From positions 1 through 64,000 of the forward strand of contig NZ_JBNCMT010000024.1 in assembly GCF_049846925.1 (NCBI RefSeq): a DNA stretch of 64,000 nucleotides. The letters run 5' to 3'. Below are positions 26,539 through 33,690 of the stretch, in pieces; within the stretch, counting starts at the first letter, position 1; each line of letters opens with the position of its first letter. The notes beneath the pieces were generated by a model. That model was not told the origin of the DNA, did no database searches, and worked only from the letters and a program-made list of their open reading frames with translations. The translations under genes and the position numbers were made by a program. This DNA comes from Brevibacillus_H sp049846925. Its GTDB lineage: Bacteria; Bacillota; Bacilli; Brevibacillales; Brevibacillaceae.

Positions 26539-27087
26539 ATGATAAACATTGCAGAGGCAGTTTCCCACGTTTTGCAATCTTTCGTAGACGATGAACCGAA
26601 ATCTCCTCTTCATATCGGAGAAGCAATGAATTGCTGGACTTATCTAACAATGTTAGAAGAAGAAAAAGCAATTGTGCAAATTATGCTGAACACAACAACA
26701 GACGACGTATTGATTGATATGCTTCATGTATCCGAACAACTGGCAGACAGTCAAATCATTAAACTAAAAGAATTCATGCAGGTAGAAGGTGTATCCCTGC
26801 CTCCTGCCTCTGAAGAGAGACCGAAATCTGAACCGAATTCAATCCCTTTGGGAGTCAAACTAACGGATGAAGAAATTGCCAACACACTCGCAGTGAAAGC
26901 AATAAGCAATATCATGATGTGTGCGAATGGAGCAAGTCAATCTGTTCGAAATGATGTTGGACTCATGTTTTCACAATTCCTTGGAGAAAAGCTTGTCTTT
27001 GGCGCAAACCTGAAAGCAAAAATGCGGCTGCGGGGCTGGATCAAGGTTCCCCCGTACTATTATCCTCCGGGCTTGCCGAAACAATAA
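26539..27087 (+). CDS. DUF3231 family protein
   Basis: 182 aa with the DUF3231 hallmark PLHIGEAMNCWTYL near residue 23 and two four-helix-like halves. Members are common in spore-forming Bacillales and resemble spore coat CotF-type helical bundles; function unproven. AGGAGG precedes the ATG. Its 3' end overlaps the convergent NAD-epimerase gene by 47 bases, so both proteins end in a shared segment read on opposite strands. Confidence 0.85.
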   Translation: MINIAEAVSHVLQSFVDDEPKSPLHIGEAMNCWTYLTMLEEEKAIVQIMLNTTTDDVLIDMLHVSEQLADSQIIKLKEFMQVEGVSLPPASEERPKSEPNSIPLGVKLTDEEIANTLAVKAISNIMMCANGASQSVRNDVGLMFSQFLGEKLVFGANLKAKMRLRGWIKVPPYYYPPGLPKQ

Positions 27088-28087
27088 AATCCGTGCTTTT
27101 TTCCTTTGATTTTTGCCATTTTTCAAGCAGATCTTGTTCACGTTCGGGTTCCATTCCTGCTTTCCAGCGAATATCATCCGGTCTAGACTGAACCCAATAG
27201 AGCGTTTCGGTGATCGTATCCTGGAGTGGACGGAAGCTGAGTCCCGCCTGTATCGCTTTCTCTTTACTGGCTGCAAACATCCAAGTGGGGCCGTCTTTTT
27301 TGATCCATAAAGGCAGTTCAATCCATTCACCCACTTCATGCTGGATCAGGAAATCTTCATCTATCCATGTTTGTTGAATATCCGATTGGCATGCCAGTTG
27401 GCATTGTTCCACCAATTCTTCGAACGTACAATCTTTACCAGTGACATTGTACGTTCCGGTTGCCTGTTTCTCTACCATCCGAATCGTCCACTCGGCGAGA
27501 TCACGAACATCGATAAATTGCAGCCTTTGTTCACGAGGTGTAGGAAGTAAAACTTCTCCTCCTTGTGAAATTCGATGCGGCCAGTATGTAAAGCGATCAG
27601 TGTAGTCTTTTGGACCAACAATCAAACCTGGACGTATGATCAGTGATTGATCCGGCATGAGTGTTAGCAGTTCTTGTTCGCATCGTGCTTTGAGTGCACC
27701 ATAATGCAGAGATACATCTTCCGACTGCTCGTCTTCCAATTCCAGGATGGGAGCATTCTCATCGATGAGATCAGAGTTCGAACTGCCTTGATAGACAGAG
27801 ATGGAAGAAATAAAGGTGTAGTGTTTCACTCGATTCATTAGCAATTCAACTGATGCTTTCACAATTCGAGGGACATATCCAGATGTGTCAATGACTGCGT
27901 CCCACTCTCGATCTTGCAAGTTCTCCAACTGCCCATCCCTGTCACCGAGTAGTACCTCTACTTCAGGAAAATCAGCCGATTGATAAGAGCCTCTATTAAA
28001 TACCGTCATCTCATGCCCTGCTTGCAATCCAGCTTGAATAAGATGCCACCCGACAAAACGAAACCCGCCAAGCAGAAGAATTTTCAT
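27041..28087 (-). CDS. NAD-dependent epimerase/dehydratase family protein
   Basis: 348 aa short-chain dehydrogenase of the extended/atypical type. N-terminal dinucleotide motif LLLGGFRFVGWHLIQAG, a VIDTSGYVPR segment near 68, and Tyr-x-x-x-Lys as HYGALKARCE near 126-135. FIDVRDLAEW near 195 and a GTYNVTG turn are typical of this subgroup. It probably reduces or isomerises an unknown nucleotide-linked or free metabolite. Standalone; overlaps the DUF3231 gene at the 3' end. Confidence 0.85.
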   Translation of the reverse strand: MKILLLGGFRFVGWHLIQAGLQAGHEMTVFNRGSYQSADFPEVEVLLGDRDGQLENLQDREWDAVIDTSGYVPRIVKASVELLMNRVKHYTFISSISVYQGSSNSDLIDENAPILELEDEQSEDVSLHYGALKARCEQELLTLMPDQSLIIRPGLIVGPKDYTDRFTYWPHRISQGGEVLLPTPREQRLQFIDVRDLAEWTIRMVEKQATGTYNVTGKDCTFEELVEQCQLACQSDIQQTWIDEDFLIQHEVGEWIELPLWIKKDGPTWMFAASKEKAIQAGLSFRPLQDTITETLYWVQSRPDDIRWKAGMEPEREQDLLEKWQKSKEKSTDFIVSASPEDNSTGEP

Positions 28088-28135
28088 GTTTTCCCCTCCC
28101 TCTGCTTATTAGATGCACAAATGACGGGAATAGTT

Positions 28136-28621
28136 TTATAGGGGATAAAGATTTGCCAAAATCTGTTTGCTGCTTGTCTGAATTCCTTTCTCCTGTTTTC
28201 CACAATGACTCAGTTCACCGATCAGACGTTTTATCAGTTCTGTAGCGAGTTGTGTCTCTTTCTTTTCCAAGCGTACTGTTAGTTGAACGGCATCTCCTCC
28301 ATTGAGGATTCGTTCCGCTTGTCTTTTTTTTGTATCGTAATCATGTTCTTCGATATGAGCAGTCAAGCGAATCTCTTTTATCTTTGCTCCCTTATCGGCT
28401 TTTCTTTCTTTTTGTTTCTCTTTGTTCACCTGATTTTTGAATTCACTTTGTCGGACAAGCTTACAAGGCGGCGGGCTGGAAGATAAGGAGAGACAGACCA
28501 AATCTACTTGAAGGTCTTTTGCCATCCGCAGTGCTTCTTTTGTTGAAACAATGCCTAGATCTTCTTCATTTATCCCAATTAATTGTACCTCTGATGCTTT
28601 AATTTTTTCGTTCATGATCAT
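28136..28621 (-). CDS. Diverged translation initiation factor IF-3 paralogue
   Basis: 161 aa, close to IF-3 length (about 170). The N-domain keeps LIGINEEDLGIVSTKEALRM, the linker is lysine-rich (KEKQKERKADKGAK), and the C-domain starts IKEIRLTAHIEEHDY, all recognisable IF-3 landmarks. But the IF-3 signature after the N-domain is degenerate (CKLVRQSEFKNQ where IF-3 has an M-D-Y-G-K type core), and the C-domain RFRGRE-type ribosome-contact segment reads VRLEKKET. There is no rpmI-rplT downstream, so this is not the housekeeping infC locus. ATG 28621 has GGTGA upstream. A specialised or stress IF-3, or a ribosome-binding relative. Confidence 0.8.
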   Translation of the reverse strand: MIMNEKIKASEVQLIGINEEDLGIVSTKEALRMAKDLQVDLVCLSLSSSPPPCKLVRQSEFKNQVNKEKQKERKADKGAKIKEIRLTAHIEEHDYDTKKRQAERILNGGDAVQLTVRLEKKETQLATELIKRLIGELSHCGKQEKGIQTSSKQILANLYPL

Positions 28622-28724
28622 CGTTGGGTTCACCGTGCTTTCTTCAGTTTCAATTATGTAACAAAACGGAATGCAGTTCGTCACATTCAATAACAACACA
28701 TTATATCTGGAATGGAGAGATATC

Positions 28725-29273
28725 ATGAGGATATTCATGATCGTTCTAATTGTAGCAGGTTTGTTGCAAGGTTGCTTACCCCTTGAGAAGGCAAGCCGAA
28801 ATAATAATAGCACCAATCAGAATACTGCTCCTGTGAATACACAGCCTGAACAACCTCAGCCCGAGCAGCCACAGCCAGCAACACCCGAACAACCAACGAA
28901 TGGACAGCAACCTGCAACTGAAACGGTACAACCGACGAAGCCAGCAAAAGAAGAACAACAACCAAAAGTATACGGGAATGAAACCTTTCAAAATGTAACT
29001 GTTAAAAAAGTGAAGGAAAATACTTACGAGGTCAAAGGAAAAGCAAGAGTATTCGAAGCTACATTCGGGTACGTGGTAGAAGACGGGCATAATGAGCTTA
29101 AAAAAGGATTCGTGACAGCCAGTGCAGGCGCACCTGAATTTGGTGACTTCCAGTTTACCATAGAGGTTGCCAAAGCAGAACCCAACTCAACCTTGATGCT
29201 TATTTTATTCGAGGAAAGCGCCAAAGACGGAAGCAGAATACATGAGCTTCCCATTCCATTGCCCGATAAATAA
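28725..29273 (+). CDS. Gmad2-domain lipoprotein
   Basis: 182 aa from ATG 28725 behind GGAGAG. Lipobox LLQGC (Cys about 16) anchors it to the outer membrane face. Residues about 30-85 are a low-complexity linker with repeated EQPQP units, suited to crossing the wall. The C-terminal about 90 residues form a Gmad2 immunoglobulin-like domain (ARVFEATFGYVVEDG, then EESAKDGSRIHELPIPL), a fold found in sporulation and germination proteins such as GerM-associated ones. Ends in a strong terminator. Divergent from the IF-3-like gene. Confidence 0.85.
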   Translation: MRIFMIVLIVAGLLQGCLPLEKASRNNNSTNQNTAPVNTQPEQPQPEQPQPATPEQPTNGQQPATETVQPTKPAKEEQQPKVYGNETFQNVTVKKVKENTYEVKGKARVFEATFGYVVEDGHNELKKGFVTASAGAPEFGDFQFTIEVAKAEPNSTLMLILFEESAKDGSRIHELPIPLPDK

Positions 29274-29319
29274 AAAAAATGCCCACAGGAGACACTATTC
29301 TCCTTGTAGGGCATTTTTT
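29273..29319 (+). terminator. Rho-independent terminator after the Gmad2 lipoprotein
   Basis: AAAAAATGCCC with an inner ACAGGAGA arm pairs with TCTCCTTGT and GGGCATTTTTT. Long, nearly perfect stem followed by T's. Confidence 0.85.
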
Positions 29320-29377
29320 GTCTTATGTTTGCGCAAAATATAAACGAGAGGCAGAACTTACATGGGAGTTACCATAT

Positions 29378-29851
29378 ATGACTTTGTTCTTTTACTTTGC
29401 ATTAAATATAATTGCGGTCCTTTTTCTCATAAAAAGAAAAAGAAAACTGCACATCCTTGAAGTCATGGTTTATTGGATGGTCGCTTCCTATGCGTATCAA
29501 AACTTTTCAGCGCTCTGCTATATGAATTTTAAAACTTTGTTTATTCCCGAAAATTTTATGGATGAGTATACACATTTCCTTAATCGGATTGTGCTTTTTC
29601 CTGTACTCATGGTTACATTTCTTGAATTTTTTCTGGTACTAAGCTCAAGTTGGAAAAAGCTTTACTTACTCATAAGCTTTGTTTTTCTTTTCAGTGGGAT
29701 CGAATGGATATGCAATTTATTGGGTGTACTAATCCATGTCAATTGGCGGATATGGTGGTCATTTGCATTTTGGTTCAGTTCGCTTTTGTTTCTGATAGGA
29801 TTTATGAAGTTTTTTCGTAAACTCCTTTATAAAGGGGCATCGATTGTATGA
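29378..29851 (+). CDS. CBO0543-family membrane protein A
   Basis: 157 aa from ATG 29378 (GGGAG upstream); the frame is open further but would run into the preceding terminator. Four to five hydrophobic helices. The helix stretch GIEWICNLLGVLIHVNWRIWW near residue 110 matches the CBO0543 family of small Bacillota membrane proteins, whose function is unknown. Its stop overlaps the start of a paralogue. Confidence 0.75.
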   Translation: MTLFFYFALNIIAVLFLIKRKRKLHILEVMVYWMVASYAYQNFSALCYMNFKTLFIPENFMDEYTHFLNRIVLFPVLMVTFLEFFLVLSSSWKKLYLLISFVFLFSGIEWICNLLGVLIHVNWRIWWSFAFWFSSLLFLIGFMKFFRKLLYKGASIV

Positions 29852-30360
29852 ATGTTACCTTCGATTGGAATGAATGGTTTTTTATCATATCAACCTGTGC
29901 GATTATCTTACTGTTTTTGCCGATCAGGAAGTACTTTTCTCCTGCTTTAGTCACCATTATATGGGTATACAATATCACTTTAGTTTCAACCATCGATTAT
30001 TTTTTAATTGCCACTCCCTATGAAATGTATTATTTTGGCGATAACCCTACCTATGAACTTTCTGGTACATTATTTCATTTATTTATGTATCCGTGCGCTT
30101 CCCTACTCTTTTTATTCGCTTACGAAACGTGGGAGCTATATGGCATTAAAACGGTTTATTATATTCTGTGCTGGACTGGTTTCTCATTATTTTTTGAATG
30201 GATTTGTGTTATTAACGGTGCTTTAATCTATACCGGTTGGAAGTTATATTATTCCATTCCCGTCTATCCAATCGCAGCTTTCCTGTTGATTTTTATTTAT
30301 CGCTTTTCTAAGAAGAAGCTTTATGAGCTTTCCCTTCCCAAATTTCCAAAACAACAATAA
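29848..30360 (+). CDS. CBO0543-family membrane protein B
   Basis: 170 aa; ATGA overlap with the previous gene. It is a paralogue: FFEWICVINGALIYTGWKLYY aligns with the corresponding helix of protein A. About five hydrophobic helices and a basic C-terminal tail. The coupled pair suggests a heterodimeric membrane complex. Function unknown. Confidence 0.75.
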   Translation: MNVTFDWNEWFFIISTCAIILLFLPIRKYFSPALVTIIWVYNITLVSTIDYFLIATPYEMYYFGDNPTYELSGTLFHLFMYPCASLLFLFAYETWELYGIKTVYYILCWTGFSLFFEWICVINGALIYTGWKLYYSIPVYPIAAFLLIFIYRFSKKKLYELSLPKFPKQQ

Positions 30361-30410
30361 AAAATTCCCCCCAAACACGGCTGAGAGGAAATTAAAATGG
30401 TATGAAATCT

Positions 30411-30734
30411 TTAATCATTACGATGTCTGCGGAAATTCATCAACACATTTTCTGACCAATCACGGAATCTGTCTTCAATTTGATCCTCGGTAGCACTGAA
30501 AATATATACTCCATACACGGGATCGACATGCTGTACCGTTGTTGCGAGCAATTGGTTGTATTCCACAATATCCTCTACTTCACTGAAATAGACGTCATAG
30601 GTATTCGTGCTGTTTTTTCGCTTGATGGCCACTGCTTCTACACAGGGAATATAGGGCGTCAAAAAGTTGTCTACTTTTTTCTTTACGGAGAAATCATAGT
30701 TGTTTAAGCTGAAATATTCTGTCTGAGTAATCAT
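30411..30734 (-). CDS. Hypothetical protein (107 aa)
   Basis: Soluble protein with an excellent site (AGGGAGG) before the ATG. Mixed alpha/beta: SVKKKVDNFLTPYIPCVEAVAI, then TYDVYFSEVEDIVEY and GVYIFSATEDQIEDRFRDW. Acidic centre and a basic C-terminus (NFRRHRND). I recognise no family. Convergent to the CBO0543 pair. Confidence 0.6.
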   Translation of the reverse strand: MITQTEYFSLNNYDFSVKKKVDNFLTPYIPCVEAVAIKRKNSTNTYDVYFSEVEDIVEYNQLLATTVQHVDPVYGVYIFSATEDQIEDRFRDWSENVLMNFRRHRND

Positions 30735-30901
30735 CGATTATTCCTCCCTCTCTCTGACACCTTTATGATATACGGAATTTCAACTCTAGGTAGTGATGAA
30801 TTTCACAAGCTCATGAAGTCTCTAACACTCGTAGCTGGTTAATCATGTGACGGATGGTTACACTAGGTAAAAATGAAAATGTGGGAAAGGGTTGTTAGCA
30901 C

Positions 30902-32497
30902 TTGATGACCTTGATCAGACCGTTACGAAAATGGAACGTCCTCCTTGTTATTCTGATCATCCTGCTTGCTTTCACTACGTTATTTCGTTATTCGCCCTTT
31001 CATTGGAAGGAAGAAAACAAGGTACAGGTTCAAAGCAATGAGGCAAAGAGAAAAGTCATCATTCTCTTGATTGATTCCCTGTTGGCAGAACCTATGGAGT
31101 ATTTATTACGTACGGGCGAGCTGCCAGCCATTGCCTTTCTGATGCAGCATGGACATTATCAAAGAGAGATGATCAGTTCATTTCCTACTATGTCGGTTAC
31201 AATCGACAGCACACTGATCACTGGAGCGTATTCCGATAAGCATAAAATCCCGGGGTTACTCTGGTTCGATGCAAAAGAACAGCGGATGGTTGATTATGGC
31301 GATGGCCTGCGGGTTGCCTGGAAACCGGGAGTATTCCAATGGTTTTGGGACAGTTTCTATCAATTAAACCAGGTTCATTTATCAAAAGACACAGCTACTA
31401 TACATGAGGAGTTGTCTGCCAAAGGCTTCACGTCCGGTTCGATTAACGGATTACTCTATCGAGGCGACAAGACGCATCATTTTGGGATGAAAGGAATATC
31501 CAATGTGACAGTAAAAGGACCGGATGTGTTGGCATTAGGGGCCCTCGCCCGTGTAACGTCTGACAAGCTTCCCACTAGTCCCGTCCAATCACTCGGAATG
31601 AACAATAACTACTCGATACAAAGTGTTATTAGTCTCATAAAACAAAGGCAGTTGCCTGATCTGACTCTAGCTTACTTCCCTGACATGGATGGAAAGCTGC
31701 ACAAAGAGGGACCCACTCATCTAGAGGGAATTAAGCAAGTAGACAAGCAGCTTCAACAGCTTCTGAATTCATTTGGGAAATGGGAAAATGCGCTGGCCGA
31801 ACATGTCATCATTCTCATGGGAGACAGTGGTGTTACTGCAACGGTACGGCGAGGTGAAAAGCCTTTAATCGATGTGGAATATTTGCTCTCGGGCTTTACT
31901 TGCTTTCGTATGGGGGAAAAGCGCAGAGATTCACACGATATTGCGATAGCGGTAAACGGACGGATGGCTTATGTCTATTCCTTGTCTTCACGGGCTCCTG
32001 TTCCTTTGCTGGTTGATCGGTTGAACCGGGATCAAAGAATTGATCATATCGCCTGGCGAGAAAACGAGTGGATTCACGTCGTTCAAGGAACTCGTCACAT
32101 GAGTTTTCGTAGCGGATCGGAAATTATGGATCACTATGGGAAACGATGGGATATTCGTGGTGATGCGGATTGCTTGGGCTTGATCATTGACTCACGAGAA
32201 CGAACAGTCACCTTCACTGATAATCCGGATGCTCTTAGCCGTCTGGAAAGTGCGTTTTACTCACATGAAGGCGAATTTCTGATTGTCTCGGCGAAACCAG
32301 GAATGGAAATCTCTGCAGATGGTGCCCCCAATCATCCTGGTGGTGGGAATCATGGTTCTCTCCATGCAACAGACTCACTGTTTCCTTTTCTCATTGCTCC
32401 AAAAGAGAATACTCCTGCTCCCCCCGAACGAGTGGTCGATGTAAAAAATTATGTGCTATCGCTAATTGAGATTGAAAAAGGCATGAAAAAAGAGTGA
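30902..32497 (+). CDS. Type I phosphodiesterase / alkaline phosphatase-superfamily membrane-anchored enzyme
   Basis: 531 aa from TTG (or ATG three bases later). An N-terminal helix (about 12-28) anchors it outside. The alkaline phosphatase-like metal site is visible: ILLIDSL (first Asp), PTMSVTIDSTLITGAYSD with the nucleophilic Thr, YFPDMDGKLHKEG near residue 260, ILMGDSG near 302, and GGGNHGSLHATDSLFPFLIA at the end with the closing His. This matches nucleotide pyrophosphatase/phosphodiesterase-like proteins that hydrolyse phosphodiesters or release headgroups at the cell surface. Monocistronic. Confidence 0.87.
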   Translation: MMTLIRPLRKWNVLLVILIILLAFTTLFRYSPFHWKEENKVQVQSNEAKRKVIILLIDSLLAEPMEYLLRTGELPAIAFLMQHGHYQREMISSFPTMSVTIDSTLITGAYSDKHKIPGLLWFDAKEQRMVDYGDGLRVAWKPGVFQWFWDSFYQLNQVHLSKDTATIHEELSAKGFTSGSINGLLYRGDKTHHFGMKGISNVTVKGPDVLALGALARVTSDKLPTSPVQSLGMNNNYSIQSVISLIKQRQLPDLTLAYFPDMDGKLHKEGPTHLEGIKQVDKQLQQLLNSFGKWENALAEHVIILMGDSGVTATVRRGEKPLIDVEYLLSGFTCFRMGEKRRDSHDIAIAVNGRMAYVYSLSSRAPVPLLVDRLNRDQRIDHIAWRENEWIHVVQGTRHMSFRSGSEIMDHYGKRWDIRGDADCLGLIIDSRERTVTFTDNPDALSRLESAFYSHEGEFLIVSAKPGMEISADGAPNHPGGGNHGSLHATDSLFPFLIAPKENTPAPPERVVDVKNYVLSLIEIEKGMKKE

Positions 32498-32520
32498 CCT
32501 TTATTTAGTCACTCTTTTTT
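32486..32520. terminator. Bidirectional rho-independent terminator
   Basis: AAAAAAGAGTGAC (32486-32498) pairs with GTCACTCTTTTTT (32508-32520). It overlaps the end of the phosphodiesterase gene and faces the convergent DUF3892 gene. Confidence 0.85.
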
Positions 32521-32535
32521 AGTTTCTGTTGTTGT

Positions 32536-32772
32536 TTAAAATTCCGGCAGGTTATCGAGGTTATTAGATGAATCTTGATCAGGAATGCTGCGAAGGTGCT
32601 TGCCTCCATCTCGCCCTTCCAACACTTCGACATTCGCTATCAACCCTTGTGAGACCAATTGTTGGGCCACTAGCGTGTCAACCTCATTTCCGTTCGACAA
32701 TTTCAGTTTGGTAATGTTACCGTCACTGTTTTTGCGGACGGCTACAACCGTTGGTGCATTTTGTTCAGTCAT
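32536..32772 (-). CDS. DUF3892 family protein (78 aa)
   Basis: Short protein with the DUF3892 pattern: TVVAVRKNSDGNITKLKL, a central VAQQLVSQGLIANVEVLEG and the terminal PDQDSSNNLDNLPEF. The family is widespread in Bacillota and has no known function. AAGGAGGAATGCG precedes the ATG. Confidence 0.85.
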   Translation of the reverse strand: MTEQNAPTVVAVRKNSDGNITKLKLSNGNEVDTLVAQQLVSQGLIANVEVLEGRDGGKHLRSIPDQDSSNNLDNLPEF

Positions 32773-32849
32773 TACGCATTCCTCCTTCTGTTCGTTACCT
32801 ATATAGGTTTACCAACAAAATGGGAACGATACGACCGACTGATGCAACC

Positions 32850-33059
32850 TTATACGCCAGTACGTCTGCGCTGGTTATTTGGTTTTTTGGTTTGCTGACT
32901 TTTCATCATCTGATTGCCAGCTTTTACATTCACATTGGAATTAGCTTGTTGTTGCGCCTTCTTCTTTTCTTCCAATTTACGTTTCATTGCTTCCTGCAAG
33001 CTCATTTTGCCCGACTTTTGTGTAGCTCCATCCTGTAGATTGTCATTTTGTTCTGTCAT
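32850..33059 (-). CDS. Small basic Lys/Gln-rich protein (69 aa)
   Basis: From ATG 33059 (AGGAG eight bases upstream). Begins MTEQNDN, like the MTEQNAP of the next gene, then a helical KMSLQEAMKRKLEEKKKAQQQ segment and a disordered basic tail ending RRRTG. Probably nucleic-acid or spore associated, but I recognise no family. Same strand as the DUF3892 gene, 77 bases upstream. Confidence 0.6.
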   Translation of the reverse strand: MTEQNDNLQDGATQKSGKMSLQEAMKRKLEEKKKAQQQANSNVNVKAGNQMMKSQQTKKPNNQRRRTGV

Positions 33060-33333
33060 GCCTACATCTCCTATCATATCTCCGTCCATGTTCTCATGAA
33101 AAGAGTCTCATATTACAAGTGTTGGGTTTTACTCTCCTATTTTATTCGATTATGTCCGTGCCTGCCAGTGTGTATTGCTGAAAAAAGCCAAAAATTATCT
33201 GTATCAACGAAAAGTGTAGATGAAAGTATAAAATCCCAAGAATCTGTTCATCCTACATAGAGATCACATGGTATATAGTTACGCTATTATTATGTGTCAA
33301 ATTTTCCTTTATTTTTAGGTTGGAGGTTATTTC

Positions 33334-33534
33334 ATGCAAACGGGAACAGTGAAATGGTTTAATGCAGAAAAAGGATTTGGGTTTATCGAGGTTGAAGGTG
33401 GTGACGACGTATTCGTACATTTCAGTGCGATTACGGGAGAAGGTTTCAAATCGCTTGATGAAGGTCAACGAGTTCAATTTAATGTTGTCCAAGGCAACCG
33501 CGGCCCACAGGCGGAGAATGTGGTAAAACTCTAG
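33334..33534 (+). CDS. Cold shock protein (CspA/CspB family)
   Basis: 66-aa OB-fold RNA chaperone with both RNP motifs: KGFGFIE (RNP1) and VFVHFS (RNP2). It binds single-stranded RNA/DNA and melts structure at low temperature or in growth transitions. GGAGG precedes the ATG. The 244 bases upstream carry no gene and are long enough for the leader typical of csp transcripts. Confidence 0.95.
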   Translation: MQTGTVKWFNAEKGFGFIEVEGGDDVFVHFSAITGEGFKSLDEGQRVQFNVVQGNRGPQAENVVKL

Positions 33535-33633
33535 TCCATCCTACCAATAATGAAACATGACGATTGCTTATTGCGATTAGATGAAGCATCGGAAATGTTG
33601 AATTTATGCTGATAGACTTCTGTTGCCAAAATA

Positions 33634-33670
33634 AAGAACTGCCCACTCACAATCCGGCAGTTCTTTTTCT
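33634..33670. terminator. Terminator between csp and the polysaccharide operon
   Basis: AAAGAACTGCC (33634-33644) pairs with GGCAGTTCTTT (33657-33667), T tract on the plus strand and AATAAA on the other. Serves both csp and the end of the ten-gene minus operon. Confidence 0.8.
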
Positions 33671-33690
33671 GTTTTTCTTATTTGACTGTT

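Noticed and set aside
26456..26671. 71-codon minus-strand frame upstream of the ABC operon
   Set aside because: Most of it is antisense to the DUF3231 gene and it ends in the terminator hairpin; I could not justify it as the transcript that the hairpin ends.
28622..28816. 65-residue N-terminal extension of the IF-3-like protein
   Set aside because: It overlaps the divergent lipoprotein gene and has no IF-3 similarity; a site-bearing ATG lies at 28621.
28820..28960. Repeats in the Gmad2 lipoprotein gene as a DNA repeat element
   Set aside because: They are explained by the Pro/Gln/Glu-rich protein linker and remain in frame.
33253..33492. 79-codon minus-strand frame across the cold shock gene
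   Set aside because: Antisense shadow of csp with no ribosome binding site.
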